Source of the DNA: Nonomuraea zeae
GTDB lineage: Bacteria > Actinomycetota > Actinomycetes > Streptosporangiales > Streptosporangiaceae
Assembly: GCF_005889725.1 (NCBI RefSeq)
Contig: NZ_VCKX01000019.1
Coordinates: 1-64,000 of the forward strand
Direction of reading: 5' to 3'
DNA length: 64,000 nt
How positions within the stretch are numbered: position 1 is the stretch's first letter; every line of letters begins with the position of its first letter. Made by a program: the position numbers and the translations under genes. Under the pieces are notes generated by a model that worked only from the letters and a program-made list of their open reading frames with translations, ran no database searches and was not told the origin of the DNA. Of this stretch, positions 51,295 to 63,658 are shown piece after piece.

Positions 51295-52245
51295 TCAGCC
51301 GGTGAGCCGGCGGGTGGCGTCCACGTCCGCGTGGATCTGCGCGATGAGGGCGTCGATCGAGTCGAAGCGGGTGTTGCCGCGCAGCCGGGCGGCGAACTCG
51401 ACCGCGACGTGCGCCCCGTACAGCTCCAGGTCGTCCCGGTCCAGCGCGTAGGCCTCCACCGTCCGCGGCACGCCCTCGAACGTCGGGTTCGTGCCGACCG
51501 AGATCGCCGCCGGCCACCGCTCGCCCTCGTAGAGAGTGGGCAGGTTCGCCACGGGCACGCACTCCAGCCAGCCCGCGTAGACCCCGTCCGCCGGGATGGC
51601 CGTGTGCTGGGGCGTCTCGACGTTCGCGGTCGGGAAGCCGAGCTGGCGGCCCCGCTGGTAGCCGCGTACGACCACGCCCTCGACGCGGTGCGGCCGGCCG
51701 AGCCGGTCCGCGGCGCCCTCGACGTCGCCCCGCACGAGGGATTCGCGGATCGCGGTCGAGGAGATGGCGTCAAGGCTGGGCACAGTTTCGACCTCAAAAT
51801 CGTATTTATCGCCCAGCGTCCGCAATATCTCGACATCGCCGCTGGCGCCCTGCCCGAACCGGAAATCCTCCCCCACCACCACGACCGCCGCCCGCAACCG
51901 CTCACCCAGCACGTTCTGGACGAAGTCCCCCGCGCTGGTCCGCGACAGGTCCAGCGTGAACTCCACCACGTCGACCTCGTCCACCCCCAGCCCGGTCAGC
52001 AGCTCGGCCCGGCGTCGCAGGCTCGTGAGCCGCTGCGGGTGCGCCCCGGGGCGCACGACCTCGTCGGGATGCGGCTCGAACGTGACGGCCACGCTGCGCA
52101 GCCCTCGCTCGCGGGCGATGCCGACGGCGCGCTCGACCACCCGCTGGTGTCCGCGGTGGACCCCGTCGTACACGCCGATGGTGACGACAGACCTTCCCGA
52201 ACCCTGCACGCTAGGCCCCATTCGCTCGTGGCGGATCAATCGCAC
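51295..52245 (-). CDS. ribF: Bifunctional riboflavin kinase/FAD synthetase
   Basis: 316 residues. It makes FMN and FAD from riboflavin and ATP. FAD synthetase part: SVVTIGVYDGVHRGHQRVVERA (residues about 19-40), VTFEPHPDEVVRPGAHPQRL, VVVVGEDFRFGQGASGDV. Riboflavin kinase part: VVRGYQRGRQLGFPTANVET, VYAGWLE, ISVGTNPTFEGVPRTVEAY and ELYGAHVAVEFAARLRGNTRF. The start is uncertain: GTG 52245 gives the full frame, but ATG 52221 and GTG 52209 remain possible since the usual N-terminal stretch is short here. Divergent from the TRM11-like gene with 93 bp between. Confidence 0.94.
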   Translation of the reverse strand: MRLIRHERMGPSVQGSGRSVVTIGVYDGVHRGHQRVVERAVGIARERGLRSVAVTFEPHPDEVVRPGAHPQRLTSLRRRAELLTGLGVDEVDVVEFTLDLSRTSAGDFVQNVLGERLRAAVVVVGEDFRFGQGASGDVEILRTLGDKYDFEVETVPSLDAISSTAIRESLVRGDVEGAADRLGRPHRVEGVVVRGYQRGRQLGFPTANVETPQHTAIPADGVYAGWLECVPVANLPTLYEGERWPAAISVGTNPTFEGVPRTVEAYALDRDDLELYGAHVAVEFAARLRGNTRFDSIDALIAQIHADVDATRRLTG

Positions 52246-52338
52246 ACAAGCCTGCCATGCTCCTCCGTGTTACCTCCAATCGAGAGGGGTATAGACGGTT
52301 GCCGGGCTCCCGCGCGCCGCCGGATAGGATCGGTCATC

Positions 52339-53358
52339 GTGCCTCGATACGCGCTCCTGATCCTGCCTGCCTTCAACCGCGTCTACGGAGAGAGCTCCGT
52401 GCGGCTGACGAAGAGCGAGCTGGCCGTCTTCAGCGACCGCGCCCTCGGCCAGGCGGTGCTGGACAGCGAGGAGACGGTCATCGGCGGCGTGCCGTACGTG
52501 ACGTTCGAGACGCCGGACCCCCTCTCCCAGCCCGACATTTCGCTTTTGTCAAACCTTTCCTCTGTTTACGCGATTTTTGGGGTCGAAGGTGAGCTGCTCC
52601 GCCCGCTGACCATGGAGTCCCTCGACCGGCTGAGCAGCGACCTGATCACCATCCAGAAATACGCCGGCAAGACCAACGAGCACTTCACCAAGCTGCTGCT
52701 CAACGTCACGGTGCTGGCAGGCGGCAAGGGGCTCGGCGAGCGGCTGTCGGTGTTCGACCCGCTGTGCGGCCGCGGCACGACACTCAACCAGGCCCTCATG
52801 TACGGCTACGACGCCTACGGGATCGACGTCGACGGCAAGGACTTCGAGGCCTACTCCGGCTTCGTCAAGACCTGGCTGCGCAACAAGCGGCTCAAGCACA
52901 CCGCCGAGACCGTGCCGGTGCGCCGCGAGCGGGCCCTGGTCGGGAAGCGGCTCAATGTCACGTTCGGCCTGTCGAAGGAGTCGGTCAAGGCCGGCGACGT
53001 GCAGCACCTGACCGTGGTCAACGCCGACACCCTCAGGAGCAGGGAGTTCTTCAAGCCGCGCTCGTTCGACGTCTTGGTCACCGACGCCCCCTACGGCGTC
53101 CAGCACGGCAGCAAGGGCGGCACCGGCCTGTCCCGCAGCCCGCTGGAGCTGCTCAGGAAGGCCGTCCCGGTGTGGGCCGAGCTGCTGCGCCCTGACGGCG
53201 CGATGGGGATCGCCTGGAACACCTACGGCGGCAAGAGCGCCGAGCTGGCCGAGATCCTCAGGGCCGCCGGCCTGGAGGTGCTGGACTATCCCGATTTCGA
53301 GCACTGGGTGGACCAGGCGATCGTCCGCGACATCATCGTCGCCCGCAAGCCGGCGTAG
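52339..53358 (+). CDS. TRM11-like SAM-dependent methyltransferase
   Basis: 339 residues. The first 130 residues (MPRYALLILPAFNRVYGESS) form a THUMP-like region; the catalytic Rossmann part has FDPLCGRGTTLNQALMYGYDAYGIDVDGKDF (SAM motif I and II) and the active-site VTDAPYGVQHG in place of the classical NPPY. TRM11-type enzymes methylate guanosine in tRNA; this target is inferred. GTG 52339 lies 8 nt after TAGGAT (52325-52330), so it is leaderless. It is the only plus-strand gene inside the otherwise minus-strand translation cluster. Its stop lies inside a short repeat. Confidence 0.85.
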   Translation: MPRYALLILPAFNRVYGESSVRLTKSELAVFSDRALGQAVLDSEETVIGGVPYVTFETPDPLSQPDISLLSNLSSVYAIFGVEGELLRPLTMESLDRLSSDLITIQKYAGKTNEHFTKLLLNVTVLAGGKGLGERLSVFDPLCGRGTTLNQALMYGYDAYGIDVDGKDFEAYSGFVKTWLRNKRLKHTAETVPVRRERALVGKRLNVTFGLSKESVKAGDVQHLTVVNADTLRSREFFKPRSFDVLVTDAPYGVQHGSKGGTGLSRSPLELLRKAVPVWAELLRPDGAMGIAWNTYGGKSAELAEILRAAGLEVLDYPDFEHWVDQAIVRDIIVARKPA

Positions 53359-53406
53359 CCCGCGTAGCCTGCGTAAGCCCGCCTAGAGCTCGCGTAAGCC
53401 CGCGAG
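53353..53406. repeat. 9-11-bp degenerate repeat starting on the methyltransferase stop codon
   Basis: GCGTAGCCC, GCGTAGCCT, GCGTAAGCCC, GCCTAGAGCTC, GCGTAAGCCC, GCGAGG follow each other. The first unit includes the TAG (53356-53358) of the methyltransferase gene, and every following unit again contains a stop codon in some frame. Confidence 0.75.
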
Positions 53407-53419
53407 GGCGGGGATGCGG

Positions 53420-54292
53420 CTACGACACGAAGACGGCGATCGGCCTGGCCGTGCGCCCCTGCTCCTCCACCAGCGCCAGCAGCTCGCCCTCCGGCCCGAA
53501 CACGCCGATCGGCCCCTCCCCGAGCCCGACCGCGGGCAGCCGGCCACCGTGCCCGATGACGCGCGCCTCCTCGGCCGTGACGTCCCTGCGCGGGAAGGCC
53601 GCCGACACCGCCTCGGCGATCGGCAGGATCACGCACTCCTCGGCGAGCTGCTCCACGCTCCTGGCCAGTGACAGGTCATAGGGCCCCACCCGGGTGCGCC
53701 GCAGCCGCGTCAGATGCCCGCCCACCCCGAGCCCGGCCCCGAGGTCACGGGCGAGCGCGCGGATGTAGGTGCCGCTGGAGCAGGTCACGACCGCGTCCAC
53801 GTCCACGACCTCGCCCTCGGCCCTGATGTCGAGCACGTCGAAGGCCCGCACGGTGACGGGCCGGGCCGACAGCTCGACCTCCTCGCCCGCGCGCGCCTTC
53901 TTGTAGGCCCGCTCGCCGTGCACCTTGATCGCGCTCACCTGCGGCGGGACCTGCATGATCTCGCCGGTCAGCGCCGCGACGCCCTGGCGGATCCCGGCCG
54001 CCGTCACGCCCGCAGCCGACGCCGTGGCGGTGGTCTCGCCCTCGGCGTCGTCGGTGTTCGTGCTGACGCCGAGCCTGATCGTGGCCTCGTAGACCTTCTC
54101 CGTCAGCGTCAGGTGCCCGAGCAGCCGGGTCGCCTTCTCGATGCCGACCACCAGCACGCCGGTGGCCATCGGGTCGAGCGTGCCCGCGTGGCCCACGCGA
54201 CGGGTGCCCGCGATGCGCCGCATCTTGGCCACCACGTCGTGGGAGGTCCACTCCCCCGCCTTGTCGACGATGATCAGACCGCTCTCGGCCAT
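53420..54292 (-). CDS. truB: tRNA pseudouridine(55) synthase
   Basis: 290 residues. It isomerises U55 in the T loop of tRNAs. The start GLIIVDKAGEWTSHDVVAKM and the catalytic aspartate in RRVGHAGTLDPMATG (D about 40) are diagnostic. Further: KVYEATIRLGVSTNTDDAEG and CSSGTYIRALARDLGAGLG. The C-terminus has a PUA-like segment (VGLGEGPIGVFGPEGELLAL). ATG 54292 overlaps the stop of nrnA by one base (TGATG). A longer frame to 54400 is a shadow of nrnA. Confidence 0.96.
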   Translation of the reverse strand: MAESGLIIVDKAGEWTSHDVVAKMRRIAGTRRVGHAGTLDPMATGVLVVGIEKATRLLGHLTLTEKVYEATIRLGVSTNTDDAEGETTATASAAGVTAAGIRQGVAALTGEIMQVPPQVSAIKVHGERAYKKARAGEEVELSARPVTVRAFDVLDIRAEGEVVDVDAVVTCSSGTYIRALARDLGAGLGVGGHLTRLRRTRVGPYDLSLARSVEQLAEECVILPIAEAVSAAFPRRDVTAEEARVIGHGGRLPAVGLGEGPIGVFGPEGELLALVEEQGRTARPIAVFVS

Positions 54293-55341
54293 CAAGCCTT
54301 CCCCAGCTCTCGCCTGAACTTCGCCATGGTCTCCTCCACACTGTCGTGCGAGGTGTAGCCGGCCGCGTTGTGGTGCCCGCCGCCGCCCAGGGCCGCGCAC
54401 ACCGCCCCCAGGTCGACGCTGCCCTTGGACCTGGTCGACACCTGCCAGGCCCCCTGGTCGTCCTCCTTGAGCACGGCCGCGACCTGAGCCTCGTCGGTAC
54501 GCCGGACGATGTCGATGATCCCCTCAAGCTCCGCGTACGGCAGCCCGTACGCGGCCCGGTCGACCCGCGTCACGTACGTCCACACCAGCTGCCCCTCCAG
54601 CGTCACCCGCTCCAGCGCCCTGGCCAGCACCTTGAGGTAGCCGAACGGCGAGCGGTCCCACAGCTCCCTGGCGATCTCGTCGGTACGCAGCCCCGTGGCC
54701 ACGAGCCTGGCCGCCATCTGGTGCACGGCCGGCGTGGTCGAGGCGTATCGGAACGATCCCGTGTCGGTCACCAGGCCCGCGTACAGGCAGGTGGCGATGT
54801 CGCGGTCGAGCCGCCCGCCGAGCCGGTAGACGAGCTGCTCGGCCAGCATGGCCGTGGCCGCCGCCTTGGAGTCGATGAGGCTCAGCGTGCCGAACCCCTC
54901 GTTGGACGGGTGATGGTCGACCACGACGACCTCCCGGGCCCTGGCGGTGCTGTCACGCAGCAGCCCCAGCCGCTCGAACGTCGAGGCGTCGAAGGTGATC
55001 ATCAGGTCGGGCGCCGCCGGGTAGTCCTCGGGCGGCACCAGCATCTCCTGGCCGGGCAGGAAGCGCAGCAGCCGCGGCACCGCGAAGTGGCGGTCGCCGA
55101 ACGACGCCACGACCCGCTTGCCCATCGACCGCAGCACGAAGCCCACGGCCAGCATCGAGCCGAGCGCGTCCCCGTCGGGCGTCACGTGACAGGACAGTGC
55201 GATCTCGTCGGCCTGGCCGATCAGCTGCACCGCCCGATCCCAGGCCGCCTCAGGGATCGGGCAGCTCTCGGCCGCACGCGCGCCCACATGGGATGGGGTG
55301 TGGGACGGGCGCTCGGCTCTGTCGCGGACGTCGGGCGTCAC
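54292..55341 (-). CDS. nrnA: DHH-family phosphoesterase, bifunctional oligoribonuclease/PAP phosphatase
   Basis: 349 residues. DHH domain with [20 protein letters not shown] (near 51-70), [13 protein letters not shown] and the name-giving [14 protein letters not shown]1 domain near the end with [15 protein letters not shown]. NrnA-type enzymes degrade nanoRNA and dephosphorylate pAp. It starts at GTG 55341, overlapping the rbfA stop (GTGA), and is coupled to truB. This rbfA-nrnA-truB order is standard in actinomycetes. Confidence 0.94.
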   Translation of the reverse strand: MTPDVRDRAERPSHTPSHVGARAAESCPIPEAAWDRAVQLIGQADEIALSCHVTPDGDALGSMLAVGFVLRSMGKRVVASFGDRHFAVPRLLRFLPGQEMLVPPEDYPAAPDLMITFDASTFERLGLLRDSTARAREVVVVDHHPSNEGFGTLSLIDSKAAATAMLAEQLVYRLGGRLDRDIATCLYAGLVTDTGSFRYASTTPAVHQMAARLVATGLRTDEIARELWDRSPFGYLKVLARALERVTLEGQLVWTYVTRVDRAAYGLPYAELEGIIDIVRRTDEAQVAAVLKEDDQGAWQVSTRSKGSVDLGAVCAALGGGGHHNAAGYTSHDSVEETMAKFRRELGKA

Positions 55342-55820
55342 GCCTGGTCGTCCTTGCCGGACTCGGGGACGATCTCAGGCTCGGGACCCCCGTCCAGGAT
55401 GTCGTCGGGCTTCCGGTAGGGGTCGGACTCCCCGGCGTACGCGGCGCCCTCGGCCTTGCGCGCCACCTCGGCGTCCCGCGCCCTGGCGGCGTTGATCAGG
55501 TCGTCGAGCTGGCGCGCGCTGTCGGGCAGCGGGTCGTGCTTGAACGTCAGCGTCGGGGTGAACCGCACGCCGGTCTGGCGTCCGACCTCGGAGCGGATGA
55601 TCCCCTTGGCGCTTTCGAGGGCAGCCGCACTGTCGGCCCGCTCGGCGTCGGAGCCGAACACCGTGTAGAACACCGTCGCCTCGCGAAGGTCCGCGGTGAT
55701 CCGCGTGTCGGTCACGGTGACGAAGCCCAGACGCGGGTCCTTGATCCGGCGCTCCAGCATCTCGGCGACGATCTGCTGGATGCGGTCGGCGAGCTTGCGC
55801 GCTCGTGCGGCATCCACCAT
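55338..55820 (-). CDS. rbfA: 30S ribosome-binding factor A
   Basis: 160 residues. KH-like fold that binds immature 30S subunits. [40 protein letters not shown] and [20 protein letters not shown] are characteristic. The C-terminus is extended by a charged tail ([18 protein letters not shown]), common in actinomycetes. It lies between the DUF503 and nrnA genes, overlapping the latter by 4 bp. Confidence 0.95.
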   Translation of the reverse strand: MVDAARARKLADRIQQIVAEMLERRIKDPRLGFVTVTDTRITADLREATVFYTVFGSDAERADSAAALESAKGIIRSEVGRQTGVRFTPTLTFKHDPLPDSARQLDDLINAARARDAEVARKAEGAAYAGESDPYRKPDDILDGGPEPEIVPESGKDDQA

Positions 55821-55859
55821 GTTCGCTCCCCCTCACGCACGACCTGGCCGTGCAGTCGA

Positions 55860-56156
55860 TCAATCTTCGTCGTTGTAGAGCCGGTGCCGGGCCGACAGCA
55901 GCTCGATCTCCGGGCGGAACGCCACCATCCGCTCACAGGCGTCCAGCACCTCGTTGCAGTTACCCGCGGAGGCGGAGACCACCGCGACGCCGATCTCAGC
56001 TCTGCGATGCAGGTCGAGATGGCCGGTCTCGGCCACCGCGATGCTGGGATAACGGCGCTGCAGCTCGGCGATCAGCGGCCGGACGACAGAGCGCTTCTGC
56101 TTCAGCGATCGGACGTCGCCGAGCAGGATGTCCAGGGTCAGAGCACCCACATACAT
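55860..56156 (-). CDS. DUF503 family protein
   Basis: 98 residues from ATG 56156: MYVGALTLDILLGDVRSLKQ at the start, then KRSVVRPLIAELQRRYPSIAVAETGHLDLHRRAEIGVAVVS. This is the DUF503/YlxP family, located between infB and rbfA in most Gram-positive bacteria and thought to act in ribosome biogenesis. A frame to 56195 adds unlikely residues. It ends 39 bp before rbfA. Confidence 0.92.
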   Translation of the reverse strand: MYVGALTLDILLGDVRSLKQKRSVVRPLIAELQRRYPSIAVAETGHLDLHRRAEIGVAVVSASAGNCNEVLDACERMVAFRPEIELLSARHRLYNDED

Positions 56157-56236
56157 CGTTGATGACCACCGCTTGGCCTGGTGTGGTGAGCGCACGAGCG
56201 GCCTGCTGCGGTGGAGACCAGGCCAGGACGTGCGAG

Positions 56237-56267
56237 GGGCGCCCGGCGGATGTCCCGCCGGGCGCCC
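56237..56267 (-). terminator. Hairpin after infB
   Basis: GGGCGCCCGGCGG and CCGCCGGGCGCCC form a perfect 13-bp stem around ATGTC, 10 bases beyond the infB stop, within the infB-DUF503 gap. It would separate or attenuate the downstream part of the cluster. Confidence 0.85.
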
Positions 56268-56276
56268 GGCCGCGCA

Positions 56277-59327
<3,051 letters not shown>

Positions 59328-59453
59328 TGCACTCCCTTACTCGGCCCGGGAGGCTGGCTAATGCCGTCCGGACCGTCGCTACCTTGACGTCTTCATCGCC
59401 GCGTGCTCATCAGGCGCTCATAGCAATCTGACTCCGCCCATCAACTCGGCGTC
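59328..59453. other. infB-ylxR interval
   Basis: Only 126 bp; contains the infB ribosome site on the minus strand and nothing else I can name. Confidence 0.5.
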
Positions 59454-59753
59454 CTACATGACATTTCGTGGTTCTCCTTCCAGGTGCGCCCGCACTCGCG
59501 AGACGTCAAGCGGCCCCGGCACGCGGAACGCGCGCGGGAACGCTCGGCGACGCTCGGCAAGCTCCAGACAGCTCAAGGCCGGATGCAGCGATGCACCGCG
59601 ACCAGGGAGCTGTCCTCGCAGGTCAGGGACCACTTGATCCTCGACCTGCACCAGGCGGAGCAGCTCGGACTTAGCCGTGCGAACCCTGCAGCCCACACAG
59701 GTGCGCTGTGGGGCGGCGTGGCCACCATATTCCAGCTTACCGCGTTGACGCAT
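59454..59753 (-). CDS. ylxR: YlxR family protein
   Basis: 99 residues, with [21 protein letters not shown] (the CVGCR motif of YlxR/DUF448) and [22 protein letters not shown]. YlxR proteins bind RNA and in several bacteria interact with RNase P or regulate metabolism. It lies between nusA and infB as expected. ATG 59753 lies within the end of nusA (17-bp overlap); a later start would be possible because the first 15 residues are not conserved. Confidence 0.9.
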   Translation of the reverse strand: MRQRGKLEYGGHAAPQRTCVGCRVRTAKSELLRLVQVEDQVVPDLRGQLPGRGASLHPALSCLELAERRRAFPRAFRVPGPLDVSRVRAHLEGEPRNVM

Positions 59754-60741
59754 CTACGGAACCGGCGGCATCCTCGGCTTGGGTATCGGGCCGGATGTCG
59801 ATCCGCCATCCGGTGAGTCGCGCGGCGAGCCGGGCGTTCTGTCCTTCTTTCCCGATGGCCAGCGAGAGCTGGTAGTCGGGCACGGTCACCCGCGCCACGC
59901 GCCCGTCGAGATCGAGAACCTCAACGTGGGAAACGCGGGCGGGAGACAGGGCATTCCCGACGAAATCACCGGGGTCCTCGGACCAGTCGATGATGTCGAT
60001 CTTCTCGCCGTGCAGCTCGGTCATCACGTTGCGCACGCGCGAGCCCATCGGGCCGATGCACGCGCCCTTGGCGTTGACGCCGGGCTTGCGGGAGCGGACC
60101 GCGATCTTCGTACGGTGGCCGGCCTCGCGCGCCACCGCGGCGATCTCCACGGTGCCGTCGGCGATCTCGGGCACCTCCAGCGCGAACAGCTTCTTCACCA
60201 GCCCGGGATGCGTGCGCGACAAGGTGACGGAGGGGCCCTTGTGGCCCTTCTTCACCTGCACCACGTAGGCGCGGATGCGCTCTCCGTGCACGTATTCCTC
60301 GCCGGGGACCTGCTCGGCGTGCGGCAGGACGGCCTCGATCTTGCCGAGGTCGACCAGCACCACGCGCGGGTCCTTGCCCTGCTGGATGACGCCGGAGACC
60401 AGCTCGCCCTCGCGGCTGGCGAACTCGCCGAAGTTGATCTCGTCTTCGGCGTCGCGCAGCTGCTGCAGGATGACCTGCTTGGCGGTGGTGGCGGCGATCC
60501 GGCTGAAATTGTTGGGGGTGTCGTCGAACTCTCGTGCGACCTCACCCTCCTCATCCAGCTCCGCCGCCCAGATCGTGACGTGGCCGCTGCCCCTGTCGAG
60601 CTCGGCCCGCGCCTTGGAGGCCGCGCCGTCGGTGCGGAAGTACGCGATCAGCAGCGCGTCCTCGATCGCCTTGACGACCAGGTCGAAGGAGATGTCCTTC
60701 TCCCGCTCCAGGCTGCGCAGGACGCTCATGTCGATGTCCAC
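59737..60741 (-). CDS. nusA: Transcription termination/antitermination factor NusA
   Basis: 334 residues, the short actinomycete form without C-terminal AR repeats. N-terminal RNAP-binding domain ([21 protein letters not shown]), S1 domain ([28 protein letters not shown]), then two KH domains ([62 protein letters not shown]). It binds RNA polymerase and nascent RNA. ATG 60741 (MDIDMSVL) follows rimP by 13 bp. Confidence 0.96.
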   Translation of the reverse strand: MDIDMSVLRSLEREKDISFDLVVKAIEDALLIAYFRTDGAASKARAELDRGSGHVTIWAAELDEEGEVAREFDDTPNNFSRIAATTAKQVILQQLRDAEDEINFGEFASREGELVSGVIQQGKDPRVVLVDLGKIEAVLPHAEQVPGEEYVHGERIRAYVVQVKKGHKGPSVTLSRTHPGLVKKLFALEVPEIADGTVEIAAVAREAGHRTKIAVRSRKPGVNAKGACIGPMGSRVRNVMTELHGEKIDIIDWSEDPGDFVGNALSPARVSHVEVLDLDGRVARVTVPDYQLSLAIGKEGQNARLAARLTGWRIDIRPDTQAEDAAGSVDASTR

Positions 60742-60754
60742 GACGGCTCCCCCC

Positions 60755-61240
60755 TTAGCCTTCGTCGCCGTCGACGTCGTCGAGCCGGCGGAACTCCACT
60801 TGTACCCGTCCCCGGGTCAGGTCTTCATAATCAAGCCGGCGCGCGGCGCCCGCGACGTCGAGGTCGACGCCGCTCTCGTCCGCGGCCACGATCCGGCCCT
60901 CAAGCACGGTGCCGTCTCTCATCTCCGCCTTGACCAGCCGCTTGGCCGCGCGGCGCCAGTGGCGCGGCTCGGTGAGTGGGCGGTCGACACCCGGCGAAGA
61001 GACCTCGAGCGTGTAAGCCGCCTGGCCCATCGCGTCGTCGTCGTCCAGTGCCGTGGAGACTGCCTGGCTCACGTCGGCCACGTCGTCCAGGCTCACGCCG
61101 CCGTCGCGATCGACGATCACGCGCAGCAGCCGTCTTTTGCCCGCCTGGGTGACCGTGACGTCCTCCAGGTCGAGGCCCTCCGCGCTGACCACGGGCTCAA
61201 GGAGCTTCATCAGGTGGTCGCGGGGTGATGCGCTGCCCAT
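60755..61240 (-). CDS. rimP: Ribosome maturation factor RimP
   Basis: 161 residues from ATG 61240, with GGGGAGG just upstream; seven residues more are possible from 61261. Motifs: [60 protein letters not shown], and a final [14 protein letters not shown]. Required for 30S maturation. It heads the rimP-nusA-ylxR-infB operon on the minus strand. Confidence 0.95.
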   Translation of the reverse strand: MGSASPRDHLMKLLEPVVSAEGLDLEDVTVTQAGKRRLLRVIVDRDGGVSLDDVADVSQAVSTALDDDDAMGQAAYTLEVSSPGVDRPLTEPRHWRRAAKRLVKAEMRDGTVLEGRIVAADESGVDLDVAGAARRLDYEDLTRGRVQVEFRRLDDVDGDEG

Positions 61241-61461
61241 ATCGACCTCCCCTATTGTCATGTCTCAGCCGGGCGGACCTCGCCACTGGCCTTGCGCCGT
61301 CTGGCTGCTCAGCCAGCGACGACAGTTGACACCCTATCCGTATGAGGGCACGGAAAGAGCGCCACTCGTCGTGGTCGAATGGCGGGCGTCGCCTGACGGC
61401 GATCGCGAACACTAGCCCGTACGATGCTATCTGCGTCCGTAGTCACTGGAGGTCTGAGCCC

Positions 61462-61956
61462 GTGCGCCCGCGTCATCTGTCCCGGCGAGTCGTGCTGGCG
61501 GGCAGCGCGGCCGCCCTCACCGCCTGCAGCGGGACCGGGCCCGCGCAACCGCCGCCCCAGCCCACGGACTCTCCTGAGACGCTCCTGCTGAAGGACCTGA
61601 TCGCGGAGAAGGAACGCACGGTGGCGCTCTATTCCTCCCTGATCTCCGGTGGGGCGGACGAGCTGGCGCCCTTCAGAGATCGGCACCAGGCCCATCTGGC
61701 CGCGTTGCGCAAACATGTCGCGACGCCCGCCACGCCACCGGGATCGCCATCCGCGTCTCCCTCGGCCTCCCCGTCAGCCTCCCCGTCGGCCTCTACGGCC
61801 AAGGTCTCGCTGTCGAAGCTGAGGGAGCTGGAGCGCAAGGCGGCGGCCCTGCGGCCCCGCCAGCTCGCCGGCGTCTCGCCCGGCGTGGCACAGCTCATCG
61901 CCAGCATCGGCGCCTGCGAGGCCGCGCACGTCGTCTCCCTGCCGAGGTCCCGATGA
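61462..61956 (+). CDS. Lipoprotein with Tat-type signal, unknown function
   Basis: 164 residues from GTG 61462 (GGAGG about 9 nt upstream). RRVVLAGSAAALTACSGT combines a twin arginine with a lipobox (LTAC), so it is probably exported folded and lipid-anchored at C22. A helical middle (LIAEKERTVALYSSLISGGADEL) is followed by a PSASPSASPSASPSAS linker and more helix. This is the pattern of the lipoprotein preceding DUF4439 proteins in actinomycetes; the function is unknown. Its stop overlaps the next start (ATGA). Divergent from rimP. Confidence 0.82.
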   Translation: MRPRHLSRRVVLAGSAAALTACSGTGPAQPPPQPTDSPETLLLKDLIAEKERTVALYSSLISGGADELAPFRDRHQAHLAALRKHVATPATPPGSPSASPSASPSASPSASTAKVSLSKLRELERKAAALRPRQLAGVSPGVAQLIASIGACEAAHVVSLPRSR

Positions 61957-62441
61957 ACGGGGCCGTGAGCGGTGCGGACGCCGACGTCGAGAAGCTGCGC
62001 AAGGCGCTGGCCGCCGAGCACGCGGTGCTGTTCGCGTACGGGCTGCTCGGCGCGCGGACGTCGGGGGCGCTGCGGGCGAAGATCAGCACGGCGTTCGACG
62101 CCCACCGGGCCCGGCGCGACCAGCTGCGCGCGCTCATCACCACGCGGGGCGGGAAGCCGGCCGAGCCGGACGCGTCGTACGCGCTGCCGTTCTTCCCCTC
62201 CAACGCCACGCTGGCCGTCAAGCTGGCGGTGCACCTGGAGACCGGGGTGACGGCCGCCTACCTGGAGCTGGCCGCCGCGCAGGACGCGGTGCTGCGCCGC
62301 TATGCCGCGCTGGCCATGCAGGAGGCGGTCACCCGCTCCTACTCCTTCCGCCCCGCCCAGCCGGCGGCCTTCCCCGGCATGCCCGTGGCGGCGGTGCCTG
62401 CCCCGCCCGCCACGACGGCGGCGGTACGGGACGGCGAATAG
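61953..62441 (+). CDS. DUF4439 ferritin-like domain protein
   Basis: 162 residues. Four-helix ferritin-like arrangement with LRKALAAEHAVLFAYGLLGA, FDAHRARRDQLRALITTRGG, and LAVHLETGVTAAYLELAAAQ; glutamates and histidines (AAEHA, DAHR, HLE) stand at positions where diiron ferritins have ligands, but the full set is not obvious. It is translated together with the lipoprotein (ATGA overlap), suggesting a partner at the membrane. Function not known. Confidence 0.85.
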   Translation: MNGAVSGADADVEKLRKALAAEHAVLFAYGLLGARTSGALRAKISTAFDAHRARRDQLRALITTRGGKPAEPDASYALPFFPSNATLAVKLAVHLETGVTAAYLELAAAQDAVLRRYAALAMQEAVTRSYSFRPAQPAAFPGMPVAAVPAPPATTAAVRDGE

Positions 62442-62471
62442 GCCGGGCCGCCCCCGGTCCACGGCGGGCTG

Positions 62472-63590
62472 TCAGCGGTACAGGACGGAGAGCAGGTCGG
62501 GCCCGAGGCGTTCGATGGCCTCGGCGTCGAGCTGGTAGTAGACGACCGAGCCGCGCCGGTGCGTGTGCACGAGCTGGGCCTCCCGCAGCCTGCGCAGGTG
62601 CCTGGAGACCTGGGGCGCGGTCATGCCGAGCTGGGTGGCCAGCTCGGCGGTGGCGACGGGATTGCGCAGGATCGCGTAGCAGAGCCGCAGCCTGGTCGGG
62701 TCCTGCAGGGCGGCGAGCCGGCGCCTGGCCGCCTCCAGGGACGGCGTGGCCGGGCCGCCGTCGTCGGCACCGTACTGGATCACCACCGGGTAGCCGGGGA
62801 AGTGCTTGATCACGAAGTGCGGCCGGCCGTGGACGGTCGGCACGATCAGGCAGGGGCGGTCGGCGTCGACCCGGGCGGTGGCGTTGTACAGCTTGTCGAA
62901 CACGATGCGCAGCGGCCGCCCGTTCGCCTGCCCGTTCACCTGCCCGCTCACCGGGCCGCTCATCGGGCCGTCCGGCGGCGCGCTGGCGGTGGGGAACCCG
63001 GCTAGGGCCAGGGCGCCCCGCCTGCGCAGCTCGCGTTCGCGCAGCGCCGCGTCGCGGTCGAGCACCGGACGCAGCGCCGGCCACTCCTCGTCGAAGGCGA
63101 CGGCCGCGAAGTCGGCGAGGAAGCCGAGCAGCTCGCCCCGGAACCCCTCAGGGTCGGCCCGCAGCCGGGCGCCGATCTCCATGCGGCTGGTGGAGATCAG
63201 CCGCAGCCGGTGCAGCACCTCGTCGCTGAGCTCGGGGCCGAGGTCGGTGTCGTTCTTGCCGATCAGGGCCTGCACGGTCATGGCCGTGAAGTCGCCGATG
63301 GGCAGCGCGGCCACTTCGCGCAGCTCGCCGGCCAGCGTACGCCGGGGTCCCGCCGACACCGGGAGCAGGTAGCGGGCGCGGAAGGCGCCCCAGAGCGGCG
63401 CCCAGGCGGCGGCGGTGGCCAGCAGCCCGCTGTCCAGAACGGCGTGCGTCCGCGCGACGTATCCGGCGCTCGCGGGGTGGTGGCCGGGCTCGTCGAGCGC
63501 GTGCAGGCAGGCGCACAGCTCGGCCAGCGGCGACTGCCGGACGAGGACGCATCCGGCGCCGGGCGGGTCAAGGAGGAGCGTGACGGCCAC
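62472..63590 (-). CDS. DUF5937/ArsR-type winged-helix regulator
   Basis: 372 residues from GTG 63590, chosen because TAATGT lies 5 nt upstream on the minus strand (leaderless) and relatives begin with a hydrophobic V-x-L stretch; ATG 63599 is three codons earlier. The N-terminal ~250 residues (PLAELCACLHALDEPGHHPA onward) match the DUF5937 type. The C-terminal winged helix (about 295-370) reads LQDPTRLRLCYAILRNPVAT, LGMTAPQVSRHLRRLREAQL, THRRGSVVYYQLD, an ArsR-like HTH. No metal-binding cysteine pair is evident in the wing. It is divergent from the hydrolase gene, a possible target. Confidence 0.85.
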   Translation of the reverse strand: MAVTLLLDPPGAGCVLVRQSPLAELCACLHALDEPGHHPASAGYVARTHAVLDSGLLATAAAWAPLWGAFRARYLLPVSAGPRRTLAGELREVAALPIGDFTAMTVQALIGKNDTDLGPELSDEVLHRLRLISTSRMEIGARLRADPEGFRGELLGFLADFAAVAFDEEWPALRPVLDRDAALRERELRRRGALALAGFPTASAPPDGPMSGPVSGQVNGQANGRPLRIVFDKLYNATARVDADRPCLIVPTVHGRPHFVIKHFPGYPVVIQYGADDGGPATPSLEAARRRLAALQDPTRLRLCYAILRNPVATAELATQLGMTAPQVSRHLRRLREAQLVHTHRRGSVVYYQLDAEAIERLGPDLLSVLYR

Positions 63591-63658
63591 CCTGCACATT
63601 ACCGCGTTGGCGGCAATCTCCTTGTGGACGATCCCGTGTTTGCCCAGGCTGTCGCCTC